A DNA stretch of 64,000 bases from Cyclobacteriaceae bacterium (GTDB lineage: Bacteria > Bacteroidota > Bacteroidia > Cytophagales > Cyclobacteriaceae): positions 372,001 to 436,000 of the forward strand of contig JAHBUE010000002.1 in NCBI GenBank assembly GCA_019638235.1, in the 5' to 3' direction. The position numbers were made by a program, and so were the translations under genes. The notes beneath the pieces are model-generated. The model worked only from the letters and a program-made list of their open reading frames with translations, was not told the origin of the DNA and did no database searches. Shown here one piece after another: positions 45,099 through 55,074 of this stretch. Each line of letters starts with the position of its first letter. Within the stretch, counting starts at the first letter, position 1.

Positions 45099-46469
45099 CT
45101 ATTGCTTTTCAGAAGTTGACTTAATAATACTTTTTACTTCGGCCATGTTGATTACCGGGAAGAACTTGGCAAACAACAGGAACGCGGTAAAGAAAAACCC
45201 GAAGGTGAATACATACTCGCCCACATCATACCATGTAGGATAGAACATCGTCCAACTGGACGGAATATAATCGCGGTGCAGCGAGGTAACGATAATCACG
45301 AAACGCTCAAACCACATCCCGATATTTACAATGATAGACAGCACAAAGGTAGCCACTAAACTGGTGCGTATTTTCTTGAACCAGAACAACTGGGGCGATA
45401 TAACGTTACACGTCATCATTGACCAGTATGCCCACGCATACGGCCCTACCACGCGGTTATAAAACGCGTAGCCTTCGTACTCAACCTGCGAATACCACGA
45501 AATAAACAACTCGGTGATATACGCAATACCTACTATGGAACCGGTAACGATGATGATAATATTCATCAACTCGATATGGTATATCGTGATATAATCTTCC
45601 AGTTTGAAAACCTTACGGGTTATCAGCAACAGCGTGAGCACCATAGCAAACCCGGAGAATATAGCACCCGCAACGAAGTAGGGTGGGAAGATAGTCGTGT
45701 GCCAACCGGGAATAACTGATGTGGCAAAGTCCATTGATACAATGGTGTGAACGGACAATACAAGTGGCGTAGAAAGACCGGCCAAAATCAGGGCAACGGA
45801 TTCGTAACGCATCCAGGTTTTTGCACCACCCTGCCAGCCAAAGCTAAGTGCGTTGTAAACAGCGGCACGGATTTTATTGCCTTGCGCCACTGCGCGGTCG
45901 CGGATAACGGCAAAATCAGGGATAAGACCTATGTACCAAAACACCAACGATACGGTGAAGTATGTTGAAATGGCGAACACGTCCCACAACAGGGGCGAGT
46001 TAAAGTTTACCCAAAGCGAACCAAACGTATTGGGGAGCGGAAGCGCCCAGTAAAAACCTAACCACAACCGGCCCATGTGAGCTAACGGGAAAGTGGCCGC
46101 GCAAATAACCGCAAAAATTGTCATGGCTTCTGCCGCACGGTTAATCGACATTCTCCAACGCTGACGGAACAGCAACAAGATAGCCGAGATAAGGGTACCT
46201 GCGTGACCGATACCAACCCACCAAACGAAGTTGGTGATATCCCACGCCCAGCCTACGGTTTTGTTAAGTCCCCATACGCCTACGCCCTCCCATAACAGAA
46301 CGCCAACACAATATCCACCCCACAACAACAGGGCTATTGAAACAGCCATGGCCATCCACCACAATTTTGTGGGCTTGTTCTCTACATGGCGGCTAATGTC
46401 GTGCGATACATCCTTGATGGTTTTACCACCGGTTACTAAGGGATCGCGAACTACTGAAGTTACTTGCAT
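45099..46469 (-). CDS. actC: Alternative complex III subunit ActC (NrfD-like)
   Basis: 456-residue NrfD/PsrC-type membrane protein with about ten helices. Characteristic segments are [19 protein letters not shown] near residue 90 and [16 protein letters not shown]. It holds the quinol-binding site next to the ActB iron-sulfur domain; histidines in GIGHAG and [10 protein letters not shown] are candidate ligands. 25 nt after actB and 2 nt before actD. Confidence 0.94.
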   Translation of the reverse strand: MQVTSVVRDPLVTGGKTIKDVSHDISRHVENKPTKLWWMAMAVSIALLLWGGYCVGVLLWEGVGVWGLNKTVGWAWDITNFVWWVGIGHAGTLISAILLLFRQRWRMSINRAAEAMTIFAVICAATFPLAHMGRLWLGFYWALPLPNTFGSLWVNFNSPLLWDVFAISTYFTVSLVFWYIGLIPDFAVIRDRAVAQGNKIRAAVYNALSFGWQGGAKTWMRYESVALILAGLSTPLVLSVHTIVSMDFATSVIPGWHTTIFPPYFVAGAIFSGFAMVLTLLLITRKVFKLEDYITIYHIELMNIIIIVTGSIVGIAYITELFISWYSQVEYEGYAFYNRVVGPYAWAYWSMMTCNVISPQLFWFKKIRTSLVATFVLSIIVNIGMWFERFVIIVTSLHRDYIPSSWTMFYPTWYDVGEYVFTFGFFFTAFLLFAKFFPVINMAEVKSIIKSTSEKQ

Positions 46470-46494
46470 AGTATTTTACTTCTCTCGTTTATCG

Positions 46495-49400
46495 TTATGC
46501 TTTTGCTGAATCTTTATTTCTTACTTTAGTGAGGTACCAGATATTCGGTTTCACACCAATTTCTTCCAACACCTGGTAAGCACGCGGATTACCGGTTATC
46601 TTATCTATACCAAAAGGTTTTTCAGGATTAGCCGGGGCAATCTTCAACAGTTTGCTGATTTTGCTTTCCGGATCGTTCACATCACCGAATACAATAGCGC
46701 CTGTTGAACAAGAAGCCTGGCAAGCCGTAACCACTTCGCCATCTTTAAGCGACCGCTTTTCTTTCTTGGCCTGGAGTTTCCCGTTTTGAATGCGCTGCAC
46801 GCAGAAGGAACATTTCTCCATTACACCACGCGAACGAACTGTAACATCCGGGTTCAATACCATCTTACCAAGGTCGGTGTTCATGGCCGGGTTGGCAGTT
46901 GCAAATTGCTTGTTGTCGTGGTATTTAAACCAGTTGAAGCGCCTTACTTTATACGGACAGTTGTTGGCACAATAGCGCGTACCGATACAACGGTTGTAGG
47001 TCATTTGGTTTAACCCTTCGGTACTGTGTGTTGTTGCAGCAACAGGGCACACGGTTTCGCAAGGTGCGTTATTACAATGCTGGCACAACATCGGTTGGAA
47101 TACCACTTCTGGATTTTCGGCTGCTATTTCCAACCCACGCACATCGCTTACTTCGGCATCGCTGCTGTAATAGCGGTCAATACGCAACCAGTGCATTTCC
47201 CTGCGGTTAATTACTTCTTCGCGACCAACCAGCGATACGTTGTTCTCTACATTACACGCCACCACGCACGCGCCACAACCAATACAGGTGTTCAGGTCAA
47301 TGGCCATACCCCAATGGTGATTCTTATATTCGTGCCCTTTCCACATAGAAAGTTCACCCGGGGCTACTTTGTGTTTAGGATCTTTCCACGTTGCCACTTT
47401 AGGCTGGAACTCGCGTTTCCAATCGGCCTTTGAGAAGTTTGCTAAGGAAGTTTCCTGCACAACCGTTTGGCGGGCCATGTAGGTTTGATGTGTTTGTGTA
47501 GTAGCAATCTGGTAACGCTCGCCTGTTGCCTGGAAGGATGCACCACCCACGCTATAATTCAGCGAACCATTTACCATCGCGATAAGCGGATAGGCATTTT
47601 TACCGATGTCATCAGCAACCTTACCGGCATTTGTACGGCCATAGCCTAACGGAATACCCAACGTGCCGGGTGTTTGACCGGGCTGAACCAACACCGGAAG
47701 TTTAACAGGCTCCTGGCCGTTGATTGAAATGGTAAAGTATTCTGTTTTTGCTTCCGCGAAATTAATTCCTTTTGCATCTGCAGGCGCTACGGTTACATAG
47801 TGTTCCCACACGGCTTTTGTAATCGGGTCGGGAAGTTCCTGCAACAGCGGGTTGTTGGCTTGCGAGCCGTTACCTACTGTTCCGTTTTCAAATACAAATA
47901 CTTCAAAACCGTTGCCGGGTTTGTAGTTTGCAGCAATGGCCGAAGCGGCTGCCGCTACATCACCACCGAAAGAAACAGAGGTTTCTTCTACCGGTAATTC
48001 CAGCACACCGTTATACAGGCATCTATCCCACCAGGTCTGGAAATTACCTGATTTATAAAACCAGTTTTTCCAGTTATTCTTTATTACTTCAAAATAGTCA
48101 ACATTGGTTTCGCCTGCCCAGGTAAGGAAACTCTCCTGCGCTGCACGCGATTTGAAAATCGGTGTAATGGCAGGCTGCGCCAGGCTGTAATGATTCTTCT
48201 TAGGTTCGGCATCATTCCACGCTTCAAGGAAGTGATGATCCGGGGCAATGTAGTCCGCCAATGCTGCCGTTTCATCTTCTTTATATGACGTGGAAATCTT
48301 AACCTGTACTTTGCTCAAGCCGGAAGCCAATTGCGCACCCATCGGGTGATCGTAAACCGGGTTACAGTTATAGAAAATCACTCCGGCAACACTGCCTGCG
48401 TTTACTTCTTTAACAAAATCGGCCATAGCCTGGTCGTTACCCTGGCGGTAGTTTACCGGAATGTTAGGAAGAATAGTCGTGCCATAGCTTCCCAATATAT
48501 CGTTGATAGCGTTTACTACTACCTGAACAGACTTATCGTTTGAGCCTGCCACAACTAATGCGTTCCCGCGACTGTTCCACAGGTCGTTTGCGGCTTTCGC
48601 CAGATGCGGTTTATCAACACCACCGCTTATGGTTTCTCTTCCGGCTTTGGCGGCAAGAAGGTTGTAGAGTTGCACAACCACCGCTCCTTCTTCCGAAGGT
48701 TTGATTTGTGTGCGGTAGTCGGCATTGGCACCGGCCAACGACATACCCGCTTCAAACTGGTAGTGGCGCGACATTTCTTTTTTGTCTTCGCTTACCTCGC
48801 GTGTTTTAGCATACTGACCGGTAAATTCAACCGGCGCAAGCCATGAGGTAAGAAAATCAGCCGCCACACTCACAATCACTTTCGCTTTGCTGAAATCGTA
48901 AGAAGGAATCATGGCCGTGCCAAATGATTCTTCATTTGCTTTCAGCATACCATAGTTCGAGCCCTGGTCGTACTGAACGTGTTGTGTAGTGGGGTATTTT
49001 TCTTTGAATTTCTCAATAACCGCCTTTGTACTCGGGCTTAGTATGGTGTTGCTCACGATTACAATCTTACCATTGCTAAGGTTTATGCCCCTGAGTTTGT
49101 CGGTGATTTCCATGTCCAACTCATCCCAGGTAGCCTTGCGGTTTTCGCCTAAACGGGGAAAACGAAGACGGGCATTATCATATAATGAAAGAACGGAGGC
49201 TTCTACCTGCGCGCTGGTGCCGCCTTTGGTTACGCTTGAAAGTTCATTGCCGTCAATCTTAATCGGGCGACCTTCGCGGGTTTTTACTACAATGCTGCAA
49301 TAATCGCCACCGTTGGTATAGGTTGAGGCGAAGTAGTCGGCTACACTTGGTGTGGAGTCTTCAGGTTTGTTTACATAGGGAATTGCTTTCCGGATAGGAG

Positions 49401-49590
49401 CCTCGCAGGCTGCCAACGAAACAGCGGCTACGCCAAAGCCCATCATTTTAAGGAAATCCCTGCGGGAGTGGCCAAGGTCTTCTTCCGGGCCGGGCGCAAA
49501 CTCGTTATGAGCATGCTTCACAAACTCGGAATCGTTACTGAGTTGCTCAAGGCCTTTCCAGTATATCTTCTTCGTAGATTCTTTCTCCAT
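46495..49590 (-). CDS. actB: Alternative complex III ActB (FeS/molybdopterin-like)
   Basis: 1031-residue fusion of a molybdopterin-oxidoreductase-like domain (ActB1, about 1-740) and a four-cluster ferredoxin domain (ActB2, about 750-1031). The N-terminus has a variant Tat signal, SRRDFLKMMGFGVAAVSLAAC. Iron-sulfur cysteines are in CIGCGACVVACN, CQHCNNAPCETVCP, CIGTRYCANNCP and CSFCVQRIQ...CQASC. The molybdopterin part is expected to bind no cofactor, as known for the family. It relays electrons from quinol to the hemes. Confidence 0.95.
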   Translation of the reverse strand: MEKESTKKIYWKGLEQLSNDSEFVKHAHNEFAPGPEEDLGHSRRDFLKMMGFGVAAVSLAACEAPIRKAIPYVNKPEDSTPSVADYFASTYTNGGDYCSIVVKTREGRPIKIDGNELSSVTKGGTSAQVEASVLSLYDNARLRFPRLGENRKATWDELDMEITDKLRGINLSNGKIVIVSNTILSPSTKAVIEKFKEKYPTTQHVQYDQGSNYGMLKANEESFGTAMIPSYDFSKAKVIVSVAADFLTSWLAPVEFTGQYAKTREVSEDKKEMSRHYQFEAGMSLAGANADYRTQIKPSEEGAVVVQLYNLLAAKAGRETISGGVDKPHLAKAANDLWNSRGNALVVAGSNDKSVQVVVNAINDILGSYGTTILPNIPVNYRQGNDQAMADFVKEVNAGSVAGVIFYNCNPVYDHPMGAQLASGLSKVQVKISTSYKEDETAALADYIAPDHHFLEAWNDAEPKKNHYSLAQPAITPIFKSRAAQESFLTWAGETNVDYFEVIKNNWKNWFYKSGNFQTWWDRCLYNGVLELPVEETSVSFGGDVAAAASAIAANYKPGNGFEVFVFENGTVGNGSQANNPLLQELPDPITKAVWEHYVTVAPADAKGINFAEAKTEYFTISINGQEPVKLPVLVQPGQTPGTLGIPLGYGRTNAGKVADDIGKNAYPLIAMVNGSLNYSVGGASFQATGERYQIATTQTHQTYMARQTVVQETSLANFSKADWKREFQPKVATWKDPKHKVAPGELSMWKGHEYKNHHWGMAIDLNTCIGCGACVVACNVENNVSLVGREEVINRREMHWLRIDRYYSSDAEVSDVRGLEIAAENPEVVFQPMLCQHCNNAPCETVCPVAATTHSTEGLNQMTYNRCIGTRYCANNCPYKVRRFNWFKYHDNKQFATANPAMNTDLGKMVLNPDVTVRSRGVMEKCSFCVQRIQNGKLQAKKEKRSLKDGEVVTACQASCSTGAIVFGDVNDPESKISKLLKIAPANPEKPFGIDKITGNPRAYQVLEEIGVKPNIWYLTKVRNKDSAKA

Positions 49591-49639
49591 AATATATATT
49601 AAAGCGAAGTCTGAATTAAGGTACGGTTATCTAATATTA

Positions 49640-50896
49640 TTAATAGTGACACTTAGCGCAATCCAACCCACCAATGTCCTCTACTTTCATAGGCTCCTTG
49701 TTGGCCTGGTTATGTAATTCCACCAACTTATCGTAATACTCATTGCCTTTGGTGTTCACATCGGTTTTGCGGTGGCAATCAATACACCAGCCCATTGTTA
49801 ATAAGGAGTATTGTTTCACTACTTCCATTTCTTCGATAGGGCCGTGGCAAGTCTGGCATTCAATGTTACCCACATTTACGTGCTGGGCGTGGTTGAAATA
49901 TGCGAGGTCGGGCAGGTTGTGGATGCGCACCCACTCAATCGGCTTCTGGTTCGGGCCGAAGGTTAATGTTTCGGGTTGCCAATCGGCAGCCGCCCAAAGT
50001 TTTTGAATCTGGGCAGACTCGGTTTTTACCGAACGGTGACAGTTCATACAAATATTCACCGAAGGAATAGTTGCATTTTTACCTACCATTGCGCCCACGT
50101 GGCAATATTTACAGTCGATTTCATAGGCACCGGCATGAAGCTTATGAGAAAATGCAATAGGCTGCTTGGGGGCATACCCTTGCTGAACACCAACTGAAAA
50201 TAATGTATTGATTGTCCACTTGAAGCCAAGTGATGCAATAATAAATATCATAATAAACCGGAAACCGGCACTGGCGGTAATGCTGCCTACGGTATAGGGT
50301 GAGTTTATTACTTCTTTATCCTCTTCCGAGAGGTCTTTCTGGTCAAGGAAACGCTTGAGCGCGGATACCAAGAACAGCAATACTATAACAAGGAGTGTGA
50401 GGATAACCAACATCCCGACAAGGATAATGTTGAGATAGGCTGCCGGAACACCGGAACCGGTTCCTTCACCACCTGCGGCAGTCGTGGTAGCGGCAACCGG
50501 GGGGCCTTTTTCGGTTTCGGCCTTAATGTAGGCCAACAGGTTCATCAGTTGGTCGTCCTTCAGACCGGTGAAGGCAGTCATCTGAGTTTTGTTGTACTCA
50601 TTATATATGTTAACCGCATAGTCATCGCCACTGGCAATAACTGCGGCTGAGTTTTTAATAAATGCTTTCAGCCAATCGATAGAAGGCGCACGATCATACA
50701 CGTTTGCCAGGGCAGGCCCAACTAATTTTTGGTGAACGCGATGGCAGGTTTTACAGTTTGCGTTAAAAAGAGATTCCCCATCGGCAATAGCCTCAGGTGT
50801 TTCTGGAATTTCCTGTGCGAACGAAACGGATAACGTAAAAAATAAAACGAACGTGGTGATGCTTCGGGTGATGGAGTACAAGGATACTTTTATCAT
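49640..50896 (-). CDS. actA: Alternative complex III multiheme cytochrome ActA
   Basis: 418-residue c-type cytochrome heading the act operon. An N-terminal signal (ending SVSFAQ) is followed by a monoheme domain with CKTCH at 48-52, then a membrane helix near 155-180 and a second near 215, then five heme sites: CKYCH, CMNCH, CQTCH, CIDCH and CAKCH. Six sites in total. The N-terminal monoheme part is usual in Bacteroidota ActA but not in Rhodothermus-type short forms. It receives electrons from ActB. Confidence 0.94.
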   Translation of the reverse strand: MIKVSLYSITRSITTFVLFFTLSVSFAQEIPETPEAIADGESLFNANCKTCHRVHQKLVGPALANVYDRAPSIDWLKAFIKNSAAVIASGDDYAVNIYNEYNKTQMTAFTGLKDDQLMNLLAYIKAETEKGPPVAATTTAAGGEGTGSGVPAAYLNIILVGMLVILTLLVIVLLFLVSALKRFLDQKDLSEEDKEVINSPYTVGSITASAGFRFIMIFIIASLGFKWTINTLFSVGVQQGYAPKQPIAFSHKLHAGAYEIDCKYCHVGAMVGKNATIPSVNICMNCHRSVKTESAQIQKLWAAADWQPETLTFGPNQKPIEWVRIHNLPDLAYFNHAQHVNVGNIECQTCHGPIEEMEVVKQYSLLTMGWCIDCHRKTDVNTKGNEYYDKLVELHNQANKEPMKVEDIGGLDCAKCHY

Positions 50897-51234
50897 GATA
50901 GGTTTGTAGTGTCCGGTTTTACATCAAGGTGCACAAATCTACTATCGGAAGTCATTTTTTCAAACTTATTTGTAGGTATGCACCACAATTATTTGAGGTT
51001 GTAAATGCACCTGTTGAACAACTGTTTAGAACTACCTGACCATGACGAAGAAAAGGCGCTGTGAATAATTTAGAATCAATATAAATAATGGAATCATGCG
51101 CCCGTTCCGGTTCGATTTACATGATTTTTTGTGGTGAAAATTTAGCTACAACCCTACAACCCCATCGAGGCCGCACAACATTAAATGAACTTTGAAAAAG
51201 GTCTTGTGGAGGTGCCGGTATAGAACCTTCACTC
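50897..51234. other. Gene-free region upstream of actA
   Basis: 338 nt without a credible coding frame. It holds the candidate act promoter (see separate entry). Near 51207-51233 the minus strand reads GGTTCTATACCGGCACCTCCAC, which looks faintly like the 3' end of a tRNA but lacks a proper T loop. Otherwise nothing recognisable. Confidence 0.5.
50961..50988 (-). promoter_or_regulatory. Candidate promoter of the act-cox operon
   Basis: On the minus strand, TAAGTTTG (50961-50968) matches TAnnTTTG, with TTG (50986-50988) 17 nt upstream as a partial -33 element. It lies about 65 nt before the actA start codon, the only long leader in front of the block of twelve or more co-directed genes. Confidence 0.42.
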
Positions 51235-51432
51235 TTACTTAAAAATATTATATTCCTTCACCATGTTTTTATACTCCGGCATAATCTTTTCGTAAGAGGC
51301 TTCATCTACTTTTTTCAAGGTATTCATCAGGCCACCCAGGCCGGAGTCTTTCAGGCTTATGCGTTGCTTTTTTATTTCTTCCATTTTGTTGCGAATGGTA
51401 GCTTCAAGTTTGCGCAGGTCGCGTTCGGTCAT
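51235..51432 (-). CDS. Small coiled-coil protein, unknown
   Basis: 65 residues, cytoplasmic, charged and helical: LRKLEATIRNKMEEIKKQR followed by a glycine break (SGLGGLMN) and a second helix. It looks like a short helical hairpin. No family recognised. It lies between the act operon promoter and tRNA-Cys, and about 40 nt downstream of the tRNA terminator. Coding is supported by good codon use and an isolated ATG at 51432. Confidence 0.55.
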   Translation of the reverse strand: MTERDLRKLEATIRNKMEEIKKQRISLKDSGLGGLMNTLKKVDEASYEKIMPEYKNMVKEYNIFK

Positions 51433-51472
51433 GGTCGTAAATCGTTAAAGAAAGATAATCAACAAAGACTTT

Positions 51473-51510
51473 AAAAAACAAAACCCCTCCGGTTTTCAAG
51501 GAAGGGTTTT
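51473..51510 (-). terminator. Terminator after tRNA-Cys
   Basis: On the minus strand, AAAACCCTTCC and GGAGGGGTTTT form an 11-bp stem (one G-U) with a 9-nt loop, followed by GTTTTTT. It lies 6 nt after the tRNA 3' end. Confidence 0.82.
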
Positions 51511-51515
51511 AGTTG

Positions 51516-51586
51516 AGGTCTCGAGCGGATTCGAACCGCTGTAGGAGCTTTTGCAGAGCTCAGCCTAGCCACTCGGCCACGAGACC
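51516..51586 (-). tRNA. tRNA-Cys (GCA)
   Basis: 71-nt cloverleaf. Acceptor arms GGTCTCG and CGAGACC pair fully, with T at the discriminator position as is typical for tRNA-Cys. The D arm has GGCCGAGTGGCTAGGC, the anticodon loop CTGCAAA contains GCA (51552-51554 on the opposite strand), and the T arm GCGGTTCGAATCCGC is perfect. CCA is not encoded. A strong terminator follows. Confidence 0.96.
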
Positions 51587-51659
51587 GGATCAGGCGTTGA
51601 TCATGTTGATGCGGGTAAAAATAATAACCCTGCTTCAAACGCCCAACGCCTGCTATACA

Positions 51660-53594
51660 TTACTCAGCTTTTGAGTCGTCTGCTTTAGGTGTGTTCAGTT
51701 TGTCTTTCAACGCACTTAACGCTTCAAGATCGCCCAGTGTAGATTTCTCCACTTCCTGGTTAATCTTATCAATGGTCTTACCTTTGGCGGCAGCCGGAGC
51801 TTTCTTCTTGGCTGCAGGTTTTTCCTTTTCCTCTTCGGCAGAGAACATCGCCTTATGCGACAAGGAAATTCTGCGGTCTTCTTTTGAGAACTCAAGCACT
51901 TTGAAGTCAAGCGATTCGCCCACTTCAATTTTGCTGCCGTCTTCTTTCACTAAGTTTTTGTTTGAACAGAAACCTTCAATACCATACGGTAACTCAAGCG
52001 CTGCACCTTTATCGTTTTTGCTGATAACGGTACACTTGTGTACAGAGCCTTCAGTAAAGATAGTTTCAAACGTATCCCACGGATTTTCTTCGAGGTGTTT
52101 GTGGCTAAGGGCCAATCTGCGGTTAGCCGCGTCAAGCTCCAGCACTACTACCTGCATTTTATCGCCCACCTTCACAAATTCTGAAGGGTGTTTGATTTTT
52201 TTCGTCCAGCTTAAATCCGATACGTGTACCAATCCGTCAATGCCTTCTTCCAGTTCAATGAACAGGCCGAAGTTGGTAAGGTTACGCACAACACCTTCGT
52301 GTTTGCTGCCAATAGCATACTTGGTCATTACATCCTGGCGCGTCCAAGGGTCTTCGGTAAGTTGTTTTATACCGAGTGACATCTTACGTTCTTCACGGTC
52401 GATGGTCAACACAACGGCTTCAATTTCATCGCCTACTTTCATGAAGTCTTGCGGATTGCGCAGGTGTTGCGACCAGCTCATTTCACTTACGTGGATGAGG
52501 CCTTCAACTCCGGGTTGCAGTTCGAGGAACGCTCCGTAATCAGCTACGTTCACAATCTTGCCACTAACCTTAGAGCCAACGTTGATATCGGCAGGCAACG
52601 CATCCCACGGATGTGAGGTAAGTTGCTTCATGCCGAGGCTGATGCGCTTCTTGTCTTCGTCAAACTCAAGCACCACAACCTTAACAACCTGATCGAGTTT
52701 GAGCACTTCTTCTGGATGATTAATGCGACCCCATGAAATATCGGTAATGTGAAGTAACCCATCTACACCACCAAGATCAATAAACACACCAAAGTTGGTC
52801 ATGTTCTTGATAGTACCTTCCAGCACCTGGCCTTTTTCGAGGTTGCTCAGAATGGCCACCTTTTGTTCTTCGAGGTCTTTCTCGATAAGCACTTTATGCG
52901 ATACCACTACGTTGTCGTTGGTGTAGTTGATTTTCACAACTTTTACTTCCATCGCTTTATTTACGTAGATATCGAAATCGCGGATCGGCTTCACATCAAT
53001 TTGCGAACCGGGCAAGAAAGCTTCAATGCCGTACACATCTACGATCAAGCCGCCTTTTGTTCTGCGTTTCACAAAACCTTCAATCACTAAATCTTCATCC
53101 AACGCTTTCTGAATGCGCTCCCAGCCTTTTACTAATTTCGCTTTTCTGCGGCTCAGCACAAGCTGGCCCATTTTGTCTTCACGTTCTTCGATGAAGATTT
53201 CAACTTTATCGCCAATCTTCAGGTCGGCCACATCTTTGAATTCTGCCAACGGCACCAGGCCATCCGACTTGAACCCGATATTCAGGATTACATCGCGGTC
53301 GTTAATACCCACTACAACGCCATCCACAACTTCACCGCTGTCAACCGTAGTTACCGTGCCGGCATACAGTTTTTCCATTTGTTCGCGATCGCTGCTGGAG
53401 TAGCCTTCGCCAAAGCCTTTTGTTTCAAAGGCATCCCAGTCAAATTCTCCGGGAACGGCCATAGCCTTAACGGCTTTGCGCAATTCGGTAGCGGGAATTG
53501 CTTCAGAAACGATTTCTTCTTTCTCAAGCGCTTTCACTTCCTTCATCGGATCGTCTTCATCGATCTCGGCAGGTTTTGCTTTTTCTTTTGCCAT
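51660..53594 (-). CDS. rpsA: 30S ribosomal protein S1
   Basis: 644-residue RNA-binding ribosomal protein that helps bring mRNAs to the 30S subunit. Six S1 domains can be followed, starting at about residues 85, 170, 255, 340, 425 and 512; typical repeats are NFGVFIDLGGVDGLLHITDIS and YGAFLELQPGVEGLIHVSEMS. An acidic N-terminal extension (EIDEDDPMKEVKALEKEE) and a Lys/Ala-rich tail are as in other Bacteroidota S1. It is monocistronic, between tRNA-Cys and the TolC gene. Confidence 0.96.
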   Translation of the reverse strand: MAKEKAKPAEIDEDDPMKEVKALEKEEIVSEAIPATELRKAVKAMAVPGEFDWDAFETKGFGEGYSSSDREQMEKLYAGTVTTVDSGEVVDGVVVGINDRDVILNIGFKSDGLVPLAEFKDVADLKIGDKVEIFIEEREDKMGQLVLSRRKAKLVKGWERIQKALDEDLVIEGFVKRRTKGGLIVDVYGIEAFLPGSQIDVKPIRDFDIYVNKAMEVKVVKINYTNDNVVVSHKVLIEKDLEEQKVAILSNLEKGQVLEGTIKNMTNFGVFIDLGGVDGLLHITDISWGRINHPEEVLKLDQVVKVVVLEFDEDKKRISLGMKQLTSHPWDALPADINVGSKVSGKIVNVADYGAFLELQPGVEGLIHVSEMSWSQHLRNPQDFMKVGDEIEAVVLTIDREERKMSLGIKQLTEDPWTRQDVMTKYAIGSKHEGVVRNLTNFGLFIELEEGIDGLVHVSDLSWTKKIKHPSEFVKVGDKMQVVVLELDAANRRLALSHKHLEENPWDTFETIFTEGSVHKCTVISKNDKGAALELPYGIEGFCSNKNLVKEDGSKIEVGESLDFKVLEFSKEDRRISLSHKAMFSAEEEKEKPAAKKKAPAAAKGKTIDKINQEVEKSTLGDLEALSALKDKLNTPKADDSKAE

Positions 53595-53681
53595 ACTAAA
53601 AATAAGCCCTGTATTACATGCAGTGGCCGGGCTTGCTACTGCATTTTTTGGTTAAACACTGCTTTTTGGCCGATTTTCAGC

Positions 53682-53708
53682 AAAAAGCCCCCAATACTCA
53701 TTGAGGGC
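53682..53708 (-). terminator. Terminator after the TolC gene
   Basis: Minus-strand GCCCTCAAT-GAGT-ATTGGGGGC (9-bp stem with one T-G pair, 4-nt loop) is followed by TTTTT. It lies 36 nt after the TolC-family stop and upstream of rpsA. Confidence 0.75.
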
Positions 53709-53744
53709 TGCAAAGGTATGAAAATATTTGATTTTGGCCTTAAT

Positions 53745-55064
53745 TTATCTCAACTGGCCAACCTGGTAGTTAAGAATAGTTTCCTGGAACATGAGGGTGT
53801 ACTCGGACTGGGCTTTGGCGGCCTGCGCCTGAATTAAGGCATTGGCTGCCTGCGAAAATTCAAAGAATGCGGAAGCGCCCAATTCGTATCGCTCCTTCTC
53901 CAGGCTGTACGCAATATTGGCTGCTTCAAATTGTGCTAAAGAGGCCAGGTAGCCTGCTTTAGCCGCTTCGAAATTCTGATAAGCAGTTGTAACGTCACGG
54001 TAAATTACAGTTTTCAGGTTTTGCTCGTTAAGCAAGCTATTTTCTCTGTCAAGTTTAGCTGAGTATACCCTTGTTCGGGTGTTGAAACCATTAAGAATGG
54101 GTACCGACAGGGTAAGTCCGTAGAATTGATATGCGTTGATAGTCGTTAACTGTTCAACTCCGGAGAACCGGACTCTGGAATTGTAAGATGATCCATAGGT
54201 ATAAAATGCTGACAGTGTTGGAAAATAGCTACCGCGCAATGCCGATACTGTTATGCTATTACGCGCTACCAATGCCCGCTGCTGGTTATAGTCGGGTCGA
54301 TTGGTTAGTGCAACCTGATACAGGTCATCCAAATCAATCTGCAACTGAAGCACGTGATTCAGATTAAAGCCCGGATTGAGCAAAACAAAATCGGTACCCG
54401 GTCCAAGTTGCAGGGTTTGAGCCAATACAAGCTTATCATTTTGAAATGTATTTTTCGCTCTGATCATCAGGTTCTCCAGGCGTTTAACTTCAGCTAACTG
54501 ATTATACTTATCGGTGATAGCTAAAGCCCCTACTTCAACCTGACCTTCAATTCGCTTCAGGTTCTCTTCCTGATTTCTATGATTATCAGTAGCAATCCGG
54601 TACAACTCGTCACTTAACAGTACCTGAAGATACTGTTGAGCTACATTAAATATTGTATTCTGCCGGGATCGCTCCAGCGCAAACTCCTGCGATTCCAAGT
54701 TGTTTATGTTAGATCGAAATGTTTGCAATCGGTTCAACCCGTTAAAAATTACCAGTTCAGTACCTATACTGTACTGGAGGTTATTTGAAACCACATCCGG
54801 GAACTCCACCTGGCTGGTTTCCGGATTCTGAACTTGCTGTCGTCCTCTCCTACCAAAGTAATCTGAATTTAACCGGGCGGAAGGCGCCATGCCCATGATC
54901 CCCTGAAGTTTCTGTGCCTCAGCCCGAACTACTTCATTTTGCTGCACATTGTAATCCACATTCTTTTGCAAAGCAATCTGAACAGCTTCTTCATACGATA
55001 ACTGGCGTTGTGCATACGCTGTAAACGATGTTAAAACAGTAACAAGAACCAATACGTGTTTCAT
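53745..55064 (-). CDS. TolC family outer membrane efflux protein
   Basis: 439-residue exported protein, signal peptide 1-19 (MKHVLVLVTVLTSFTAYAQ). Two alpha-helical hairpins with TolC repeats are visible (LSYEEAVQIALQKNVDYNV near the start, and GYLASLAQFEAANIAYSLEKE in the second half). It forms the outer-membrane channel of efflux or type I secretion. The ATG at 55064 begins the signal peptide; a longer start at 55112 would overlap the ATPase gene. The ABC ATPase is just upstream, which suggests a MacAB-TolC-like pump, but no permease or adaptor is in the window. Confidence 0.9.
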   Translation of the reverse strand: MKHVLVLVTVLTSFTAYAQRQLSYEEAVQIALQKNVDYNVQQNEVVRAEAQKLQGIMGMAPSARLNSDYFGRRGRQQVQNPETSQVEFPDVVSNNLQYSIGTELVIFNGLNRLQTFRSNINNLESQEFALERSRQNTIFNVAQQYLQVLLSDELYRIATDNHRNQEENLKRIEGQVEVGALAITDKYNQLAEVKRLENLMIRAKNTFQNDKLVLAQTLQLGPGTDFVLLNPGFNLNHVLQLQIDLDDLYQVALTNRPDYNQQRALVARNSITVSALRGSYFPTLSAFYTYGSSYNSRVRFSGVEQLTTINAYQFYGLTLSVPILNGFNTRTRVYSAKLDRENSLLNEQNLKTVIYRDVTTAYQNFEAAKAGYLASLAQFEAANIAYSLEKERYELGASAFFEFSQAANALIQAQAAKAQSEYTLMFQETILNYQVGQLR

Positions 55065-55074
55065 ACCTGAAATT

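Noticed and set aside
51200..51233. tRNA 3'-end-like stretch near the actA upstream region
   Set aside because: GGTTCTATACC lacks the TTCGA-type T loop and there is no matching 5' half; possibly an old attachment remnant, but not supportable.
51691..52539. Long open frame on the plus strand (282 codons) opposite rpsA
   Set aside because: It is the antisense of the conserved S1 repeats; serine-rich, with no family look, and the codon pattern follows the rpsA strand.
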